A stretch of DNA of 64,000 nt from Sacculina carcini (Eukaryota; Arthropoda; Thecostraca; Sacculinidae), in NCBI GenBank assembly GCA_916048095.2, contig OU696593.1, positions 4,704,501-4,768,500 on the forward strand, in the 5' to 3' direction. Numbering within the stretch: position 1 is the stretch's first letter; each line of letters begins with the position of its first letter. Below are positions 23,701 to 34,274 of the stretch, piece after piece. The translations under genes and the position numbers were made by a program. The notes beneath the pieces were generated by a model that worked only from the letters and a program-made list of their open reading frames with translations, made no database searches and was not told where the DNA came from.

Positions 23701-26700
23701 GTCGACTGGAGACATTCCGCACCTCTCTCCTTCACAACTTTCGTGAGGTGAAGTCCGTCGACACCTGTGCGCCCTCAACATCTGTCTCAGAGCGCGACCA
23801 ACTCTTCACTCATCCTTCGCCCTAGTGCTGAAGAGTAAGGGAGCGGAGCCGGTGAAGGTAGAGCGCGTGCAGTCGGCCCTCCGCACTGTACCGGTGGCTA
23901 AGGCACGCCCAACAAAATCTGGCGGCATGGTACTGCACTGCTCCACCGAAGCCTCTGCGAACATGGCAGCCAAGTCTCGGAACGAGCACTTAGTTGATGA
24001 AGTTCATGTGGCAGTCACTGGCAATTCCGCCTCGCGTCTACCCAGGATCACTGTGGCGAACGTTCCATCCATGTCGCCGGAGGATTTCGTCAGCTCTTTG
24101 CTGCTGAAAAACCACCATATTGCCAACATCCCATCGACGCAGATGAAGCTGCTGTTTCTGACGAAACCCAAAGACGGCCGCACAAATGCCGTGCTCGTCG
24201 TGTCTCCGGAGGTGCGCCACCAGATACGTCTCGCTGGCAACAGATTGTCGGATTGTGCAGCTGCCCGGTCTATGATCGGTACTGGGTGACTCGATGCTGG
24301 AAGTGCTCGGGTCTAGGCCACAAATCTGACCAGTGCGCATCTGCATCGGCAACCTGCGGTCACTGTGCCGGCGATCACCTGACGTCAGCTTGTCCTGACA
24401 AATCCAAATCGAAGTGCGCCAACTGCGCCAAGCACAGTAGCTCTTCCAACCACTCATCTTTTTCCTCCAATTGTCCCTCCTTTCTCGCTGTCCAAAACTC
24501 TTCGTCAGCGTACCATCTCTTCCCCTACAAATCTTCATGTATCTTCCCCCTCTGCTGATGCTCCTTCCTCTTCCAATTGACTAGGTCATCCGGTCTCAGC
24601 CTTGCAACCGCACCCACCACTATCTTCGAATGCTTCGGTCCATTCTCATAGCAGTCCGCCGCCATCTGAATCAGTCTCTCCTACTTCTTTTCATTCGCAT
24701 TCCATGAATAAACGATTTTCTCTAGGTCTTCTCGATATCCTTTCGGTGCGAAACAAGGTTAATTTCGTTCTTCATACCCTATTGAATCTTGTTCTTTCAT
24801 TCATTTTCATTACTGAAACTTGGTTATTCGAGTGTGACGTTCCTACTTTTTCTGCACATATCCCTCCTTCATTCAATTTCCTACACACTTGTCGCTCCCT
24901 CTTGTGCTCCACTAAATCCTCCGGAGGAGGGGTAGGCGGTGTATATCATTCCTCTCTTGCTGTTCCAACTAGAATATTTAGCTCAACTTTTCTTGATAGC
25001 GCACCAAAAGGTCACCCTAGTAATCAGTTATGTAAATGTGTAGCAAACTCTTTCAACCAGTGCACCCACAATATTTGGTATCAATTTGTAAGCAGTCTAC
25101 CAGTAGGTAGGCGTCGTCAACAGGAAGCCATCAATGTTGTCTTTGATGTCCCCCTGTTGTGTTCTGTTTTTACCAGGAGAGTACCTTATATCCTGTCCAT
25201 TAACCCACAATTCATATCTGTCTATCAATTACATGTTAATTTACGTTCTTCTTCAAACTAAAGCACATCTATTTTATCACCGTTTATATAATTTATACTA
25301 TAATGAAGCCTGTTCTTTGGATAAATATACCTTCGGCAGACTGAATTTGTTCCCTGAAATTGATCTCGCCATTGAGTCCACCATGGAAAATATACAGTAC
25401 AATTTGGGATTAAAATGAGCTTCCAAATGGCCGGGGTCTACGGTAGTTGTCTTGTGGCGCTTGTGGGTCCGTTTTTCTATAAGCAGTCGCGTGTTACTGG
25501 CCAGTCGCCAGCGTTGGTGCGGTGTTAACAGGTTGAGCTGCTCAATACAGGCGTCTCTCTCTTTGTTCTGCACTCACGGCGCCATCCGTCTGATTCGTGT
25601 TGGCGCGTTGCATAATTAGATCAGCGTACAAGTTTGTCCTTGAGCAGTCGTATTGTCCGCAAATCAGCGAGCCAAAGTTGCACCCGACTTTTCACACAGC
25701 ACCTGCACATGCGCGTGTCATTTGGCCTGGGCCGATTTGATAACTTTTCGCAATTTTGTTTCTAGTTGGATTGGATACATTGTTGCTCGGATTATGCAAA
25801 TACAGCAATTTATCATATAAATATACCAGATTTCGAATAAACGACATCTATACAGGGCAATTGTATGGGAGAGCTGGTTTTATTGATAACTAGGGCTGTC
25901 AAAAAGTAACCTAACAATCAGAATATGTAACTTTATTTTCGAGAAAAAGTAACCTAAATATAACCTATTAGTTTTAATGTTATTATTACTTTTGCATCGC
26001 TTTATCAAATGTTTATCACGCCTTTGCTGATTAGTGCGATATATCAAATATCATATCATATCATATCATGTATTTGTCACCAACATATAATTTACACAAT
26101 CGTTGTGACAGGGACCCACATAAGCATGCGCTTTTTTTCATTTGGGCCCTTTACAATGAATAAAGACAACGTACAAAAAAGACAGTGGCATCGTAACAAG
26201 ATATAAATAATTACAACCAATATAGGCACACTGCTGAATCAGTCGATCGTCTCTCCACACGTCGAAGCATCACTGATTAGTTACATTTATCTTGATTCAT
26301 CCCTTCAATGAATTTCTTTTTAAATGTCTTCAATGTCCTACTTTGTTTGACGCATTTTTGTATTCCATTCCACACGGTTACTCCTCTAACGCTCAAGCTT
26401 TGTTGTCTAGCTCGAGTTCTCGGGAACCTCTGTGCAAATTTGTCCGGGTGTCTCTTGTTTATTTGAAATAAAGCCTGCAGGTGTTTGGGTAATAAATTTT
26501 GTGTGCTCGGTACATGAAAGCTGCCGTGTTCAACTGTACTAAACTGTTGAAGTCAAGTATTTTATACAAGTTGAAGTGAGCTTTTGTGGTCTCATAAACT
26601 CTTATCTTTGCTATTATCCGTATCAAACGTTTTTGAGAAATTATAATTTTTGTCAGTCTAGATTCATAAGTTGCTCCCCAAATATTATTACAATAATCCA

Positions 26701-29700
26701 GATAAGGTTTTGCAAGGCTATTATATAAAGTTATACTGGCTTTTTCACCGATAAAATTTCTCAGTTGGAACATAGAATAGGATATTTTTGCCAACTTGTT
26801 TGTAACTGAGTTTATATGATTGCGCCATGTTAGATTTTGGTCAATTGTCAGTCCCAGGAATTTGACCGACTCAACCTCCTCAATGACCGTTCCGCCTACT
26901 TTCACAGATATTCCACAGTCTTTTTGATTTTTCTTGTTTTGAAAGCATATGTACTTTGTTTTGTCGGTGTTTAGTACAAGTCTGTTTTCATTCAGCCATT
27001 TGTCAACAAGTTTTAATTCTCCATCAATAGTTCTTTGTATATCCTCAATATACGGGGATGAAAAGAATAGATTCGTGTCATCAGCGAAACGCACCTTTTT
27101 ACAGCTATTTGATACGCTGAGTAAGTCGTTAATATACAGGAGAAAAAGTTTAGGGCCAAGGACCGACCCCTGTGGGACTCCACATGTGATGACTTTTTTG
27201 TCCGATATCGCCCCACGATAATCGACCATTTGGTGACGTTCATTCAGATAACTCTCAACCCAATCTTTAGCCTTGCCTCGTATGCCGTACACTTCCAACT
27301 TATTTAAAAGTATTCGATGATTCACTGTGTCAAACGCTTTTCTCAAATCTACAAATATTCCTATTGTGAAATTGTTCTTGTCCAAGGAGTTGGAAATGAA
27401 TTCTATGGTATCGGCGATTGCGTCATTCACAGACTTTTTCGACTGAAACCCATACTGACCAGAATTTATGATTTTGTTTTTGGAAATAAACGAGCTCACT
27501 CTTGAATCAAACAATTTTTCTAGAATTTTTGAAAATTGAGGAAGAAGAGAAATTGGTCTATAATTTGTGAAATTTGTTCTTTTGCCTTTTTTGAAAATTG
27601 GTATGACTTTGGCTGTTTTCATTTGAGCAGGGAAAACTCCACGTGTGAACGACAGGTTGCAAACATACTGAAGAGGTGTTGAAATGAATCTGACCGCTGT
27701 TTTTAGCAATCTCATGTCGATAAAGTCATCATCACAGGATTTCTTGCTCTTACATGACATGATGACGTTGTAGACCTCAGCTTGGGTGACAGGACTCAGG
27801 AAAATTGTTGACTCAACTCTTTTCATATTCATTGTCTTGAGATCTGCCGTGGCTTTTGGAATATTTTTTGTCACATCATTGGCTGCTTCAACAAAGAAGT
27901 TATTAAATGCGTTCGAGATATCATCGCCAGATTTGTAATCATGGCCGTTCTGATGAAACACACATGAATGAGTGTCAGTTTTTTCTCGTCCTAACGCTTT
28001 GTTCAGAATTTTCCATGTGCTTTTTGTGTCATTTTTTGCTTGGTGGAGCGCATTTGAGATGAAATTTTGTTTCGCCTGACGTATGTGGGAAGTCAACATG
28101 TTTCGATATTCCTTATATCTCATATTATCTTTTTCTAATCGAGTCTCTAGGAATTTCTTATGGAGTTTGTTTTTATATTTACATGATGTTTTCAGTGCAC
28201 TTGTCATCCATGGCCTAGTTTCCATTCTATTGTATCTGCTGATTCTGCGAACAGGGAAACAATGGTCAACGAGCGTGATGAACTGGTGTAGAAAATCACT
28301 GTAGGCTTGATCAACGTCCTCATATTGAGTGCATGTCCAGTTTGTTTTACCCAATAGTTCTAAGAATTCTTGTTCAGACTTCCTTGAAAATGTCCTCATC
28401 AATACACTTTCTCTTTGCCTAGAATGGCCTGGTCCACCAACTAGTGCATATATGGGTAGATGGTCACTGATGTCAAAAGTGACTGTTCCTGACATAATCT
28501 TTTTTTTGGTAACGTTGGTGAATATATTGTCAATAGTCGTTTGTGATGTCGATGTTATTCTTGTTGGTGATGTAATTAACGGAACAAAACCGTGACCAAA
28601 AAAAGCGTTAATTAGGCTATTTGTTTCCTGTTCATCCTTCTTTGCGAAGTCTACGTTGAAGTCTCCTACTACAAACCAATTATTTTTGTCACTTTTTTCG
28701 AGAGTTTCACACACAAAATCTACGAAGCTCCTCATGCTCGACGCTGGAGACCTGTATACACAGGTTATGATAAAAACATGGTGATTGAAGTTCGCTTTCA
28801 ATGTTAGTGCTTCTAACACACCATTTGTTTGTGTAGCCTCGACTGAATTTTGATCTACAATTGCTTTATTGTCAATGTAAACGGCTACTCCCCCTCCTCT
28901 TCTACTGTTGCGATTCACAGTGAAAAGCTGATATGTTTTTAACTGATATAAGTCTAAGTTAGTATTATTATCGAACCAGGTTTCCGATACTGCAATTATA
29001 TCAGGCAGTTTTCGACCACTTACGGATAATGACTCCAACAATTCTTGAAGTTTGTGAAAATTTGCCCTGACGCTACGGATATTGACATGCACCAGTGAGA
29101 CACCCGAATGCTTACTGAGTGTTTCTGAAAGAGTGCTTATCGAGAGACGATCGCTGTTACATGCATCATCAGTTGTTTTAGTTGTGTGTTCAACATTATG
29201 TGACACGTCAATATTAGCGTCAATGAGGTTAGTGCTTGTGTACATTTTTAGTGTATCGGGGAAATTCGACACATACAATGCGTGTTCGCTGGTTGGTGGC
29301 AGATTTCTTCCACTTGCTTCATCAGCGTCATCATCTGTAATTGTAGTTGATGAATTTGGTTTTGAATTGCATGTACACCTAAAAAATGGCGGCCATTTGG
29401 TTCGGCTATTTGACGATTTTCGGGGATGTTTTCGCATGAATGGTGAGCTGCTCCGTTTTGAGCAAGTGCCTGAACATAACTCATTTGCTTTTTTTCGTCT
29501 TTTAGTTGAACAGGCGTAACCATGTTGCTATTATTTCGTTGAACAGGCGTAACCATGTTGCTATTATTTTGTTGGCTCACGTACATGTAGTTCTGTGTGT
29601 TTGGGTCTTTTTGGTTTGGCGATCTGCTCGATCTGGTCATTTTTCTCGAGTGGTAGAAACGACAGTTTGTTTTTTTGCAGACTCCAAATTTTGTTTCGTT

Positions 29701-32700
29701 TCTGCACATTACGGGGTGATAGTGCTCACATCTCTTGCCTTTGTTGCATCCTCTTGGGGAAATTTCTCCATGCTTGATGAAATCCATGCACAACTTTGGG
29801 TGAGAGAATTTACACTCTTTTCCCTCTTTGCCATGTTTACATTTTTTGCGGATATAAAACTTACATATTTTATCGGCGGGTGATTGCACATGTTTCATGG
29901 GTGATGTACGTCTTACCTCTCGTGCGGTGGTTTTTCCTTCATGCATCGCCTCTGTTTTCATTGCATGTTGCTGTCCCGTGCTCTCGATACTTGTCGGCTG
30001 GACTTCCGGTGCATCGACGATGTCGCTAGTTACATGTGTTTTGTCGGATGTGTCTGTGGTGGATATTTTCTCACCTGATAAGGCGTCATTTATATAGTCC
30101 CGTAGTTGATCGTATTTGTCTCCTGCCTTCATAAAAACACAGTTCCTGCACATGTATCTGTATCTGGTCAGCTCCAGGCACATGATGTGGTAGACAGGCA
30201 GGGCAGAGCACGCAATATGCACTCCTCTACCACATTCGGCACAACGTATACACGGCCTTCCGGAATTGTTTTCGCATTCCAGACATTCACTCTCCTGATT
30301 CAGTTGTCCAGTCGTCATTGCTTGTGTTGCTTGGGCGGTTGAAGCGTCCATTTGCTTGTTATTTGCGTCGAAGTACCTGCTGCGGTCGCTTTCTTCAGCT
30401 GATGCAGCTTGTTCATTCAATTTACGGCACTTCCCACACTGACTAGTCTTGACTAGTCTTGACGTCAAATTTCCAATTTAATATCCAACAATAACCAATT
30501 GAAAGTGCTCAGAAAATGCAATTTTCAATTGTCGGAAGCATCGCATTCGATGTGGCACATGTTTTTTATGCAAATTTCCTTAGCGATGTTTTCGCCCAAA
30601 TTGGCTGAAACAATGACGTTATACCTATTTATAAACTATTCAAATTATACAATGTGCCAAAGCGCACAACGCGCACAATAGTGCACAGAGGCACGCGATG
30701 CCCCGCACACTGCTGCAGCACTTTCACAACACTGCACCTATATGGCTCCTAGCATAAAAATTCAAATATATACAGCGCTAAACCTAGGTAAATCATGAGC
30801 GATTCAATACACGATACATACATACATCGATTCATACATCGATACACGGTTTGTTTGTTGTTTGTTTGTGAACATAAAAAGTAACCTAATAACCAATGAA
30901 AAGTAACCTAAAAATTACCTAATCTTCGCAAAAATAACCTTCAAAAAAGGTCAGTTTCTGTTTGCAGTTCTGAAGGAAGAAAATACACCAGTCCTTCTTT
31001 TCTATCCTCTTTCCGAGTTGGTAGTATTTTTCCACCCTCTCTCCGATCTGGTACCATTTTTACAGAAACCACCAAAAGTGACTTAACATTTGGCTAACAT
31101 CGCAAAAAGTGGCATAACTATCAAAATGTAATTTAAAAGTGGAAAGCTAACACAAAGGTGAAATACACTGATTGCAAATGTAAATATTTTTAGTAATGGT
31201 CGCAATAATGTTCTTTATATTATTTCAATGGAACTTCTTATCAAATAGCACTTACTACAGCTTGTATATTAGTGTGAGCGTAAACACTACAAGCGTATGT
31301 AGCACCCTGTGCTCACAGTCTTATACATGTCAAACGGGGGAAAATGGCGCTATCTCTCGCCCTGAAAATCACGTGCTAATTCCTGTTCAAGTAAATACGT
31401 ACTGTCAAGTACTACAGTGCAGTATCTGGTATAGAGCTCACTCATCGTACTATACCACGCTCCAAACATCTCACGACAACCTCCGCTCGTGGACATTTCC
31501 TAAAACGGAATGACGCTATCCTGTGTACCCAAAAACGTATAAATATCGAGTAGCACAGATATTAAGGTGAATACCAATTGCTAAATCCTAACAGCAGAAA
31601 TGTAGAAATTTATTGGTCTTGAGACCTAATATTCCATCTCTTTTTCTATTGTATCCTCATATATACCGTTTTTGTGCCTCTTATCTGCAAAAAGTCACCA
31701 AACTTCGTGGTAAACTTACCTAATAACAAGACAAATAACAAAAGGTAACCTGACGCTAAAAAAGTAACCTATACGCGAAAAAGTAACCTAACGATGAAAA
31801 AGTAACTTTTGGTAACTTTTTTAATAATTATCGTACACAACTTTTTCATGCAGTTTTAGGTAGCTTATAAAAAAGTGACCTTTAGGTGAAAAAGTAACTT
31901 TATTAACTTTTGACAGCCCTAGTGATAACGCCAGATTCATTGTATTCTGTATAACATGACCATTGACCTACCATACCATATTGACCTTCTATCAAGGGAA
32001 GTAAATTGTGTTTTAACAACATACAATCGATTTCACCCAATATATTGCATCCAATACAATTAATTGTATTTTTACCAAATGCAATCGAGTCGAATAAAAT
32101 CGAATCAATAAATAAAACCGATCAGATCGGATGATCAAGGCGATTGGTCAATCCGCCATTAGAAAAAGGGATACCTGGTATTCACGATGAATCATCTCTA
32201 TCATCAAGTATGTTTTACATTATAGAGTGAATTTACATTCATTACATTATATTACATTATAAAGAACATTTATATTTAAAAGGTATGTTTTATTGTCGTG
32301 AACATCAAGTATGTTTGTTCTAAGATTGATCGAGAATAAAGATAAAATATATCATATATATTTACGTATTTTAATTTGGCGAGTGAAGACGTGTAAATTT
32401 ATTCAATGTTAACGTTTTTCATTGATCCGTCGTTTTGTACAAGCGGTTTGACAGACGCTTTGTGATACCTCCTCTTTTTCCTAATAGGATTAATTACGAG
32501 CGAGCGATAGCGAGCGAGTTCATACTTGGTGTTACTAGAAAAATGAGTATGAGCGGCCCGCCGGCCGGCCCGCCGGCCCGCCGGCCGTGGTCACGCTTTT
32601 CAGAGGCTTATATCTCTGGAACCATAAGTCCGATTAACATGCATTTTTTTTTGTTGGGTAGTCTCATCCTTCCTGCCGCGGATGAGACCAAGCCGAATCA

Positions 32701-34226
32701 TGTCAGTGCCTACTATGGCACGTGGCACGTCCCAAATACCCTCGTACTTTTTCGAAAAACACTTTTTACCCGTTTTTCAGAGGCTTATATTTCTGGAACC
32801 ATAAGTCCGATTAACATGCGTTTTTTTTGTTGGGTAGCCCAATCCTTCCTGCCGCGAATGAGACCATGCCGAATCATGTCAGTGCCCACTGTGGCACGTG
32901 GCACGTGCCATATGCCCTCTTATAATTTAGCAGAAAACTTTGCCCATGCTTCTTGAGTCTTATATCTCTGGAACCGTAAGCCCGAGTACAACAACAACAA
33001 CAACAACAATGTATTTGTATAGCGCTCACACAGAAACAAGCGCGAAAGAGACAACAATTAGAAACAACAGTACACGATATCAAGATGTGAGAAAAGAAGT
33101 AGAAAATTCACAGAAAGGAATTTTTTTTTAATAATTGAGTAAACTCATTGCTGAGATTCCACTTGAGATGCAATATTTCGGAGAACTTTTCAATTGTTGT
33201 TAGCTTCGCGCTCGCTCGTTCATCGCCGAACACGGCGCCTTACTGGTATGTAAATAATATGTTCATGTTGTTTGGGAGTATTGCACCAATCAATGACACG
33301 TATGTTTAATTGTAATATTTAGTCTTACTTTTTTCTCCAAGTTTCTTGGTTTCACGTAGACATTCTGTCCTAAACTTCCCCGTGTATGGCAATTGATGAA
33401 CCTCTATCACAATTGATTGACAAATGCCTTCCAAGAGAGGAGCCCCGACAGTTATGTGTTCAGTGTCTGTGTGCGTTTATCATCGAGTTCAAGTAGGCAA
33501 AAAACCCAAGGCAAGCCAGGAACCCTTTGTTCCAGATGTATACTGTATATGTAGATGACAAATAATGTAGATGTAGTTGTAATGTAGATGTATGTAAATA
33601 ATGTATGTTGTATGTATGTTTGTTGTTTGTATGTATGTTTGTATCAGGGTTTGTTTGCTTTAAACCATGGTTTAAAATAACCAATGTTTTTTTGGTTTTT
33701 TCTAAATAAACCATGGTTTTTGTTTTTTTTTATAAGAAAAAAACCGTTTTTTTCAAACCCTGGTTTGTATGTATGTTTTTATGTAGTATGTATAAATAAT
33801 GTATGTAATGTAGTTGTAATCTAGATGTATGTAAATAATGTAGATGACAAATAATGTAATGACAAATAATGTCGTGTGCGTCATTCTGTTTGCTTTCCTA
33901 AAATTCATTTTGTTTTGTGGAAGAGGTCAAGATTGAATTGTGTGTGTGTGTGTGTGTGTGTGTATTGTATTGTATTGTATTGTATCATTTATTGCCAAAA
34001 AAACAACATCACACAGGTAACACAAAATAACGAAAACATCAGAGGCAATATAGTCTGTCAAGCCATGGCTTGTTAGACAGACAATAAATATTTTTAATCT
34101 AGATTTGTGCAGTGCAACAAATTACTACAAAACATATGCTAAAACAAAACATGCAACAGAACCATGCAAAAACAGAATATATACAAAACAAAACAAACAG
34201 TACAGTCATACTGTGAACGTACAAAT

Positions 34227-34274
<48 letters not shown>

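Larger units (their letters stand above)
26090..30470 (-). mobile_element. nearly full-length non-LTR retrotransposon (two ORFs)
   Basis: Two overlapping frames on the minus strand: ORF1 30468-29248 and ORF2 29437-26459, overlap 190 bp. The 3' UTR runs to about 26090. The 5' UTR may extend to ~30870, where the surrounding hAT motifs resume. CR1/L2 group by ORF layout and RT motifs. Antisense to XKR within intron 4. Little decay, so a fairly recent insertion. Confidence 0.85.
25891..31921. mobile_element. hAT element, 6 kb, containing a LINE
   Basis: Inverted ends TAGGGCTGTCAAAA (25891 and 31921) with near-perfect 8-bp target copies TTGATAAC (25883-25890) and GTGATAAC (31922-31929). Subterminal AAAAGTAACCTAA-type motifs are repeated many times on both sides (25903-25985; 30870-31900). 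No transposase is visible, so it is non-autonomous. Its middle is occupied by the LINE at about 26090-30470. Confidence 0.7.

Noticed and set aside
32435-32956. 173-codon frame with a repeated ISGTISPINM segment
   Set aside because: Explained by the 180-bp satellite period; no start context or family likeness.
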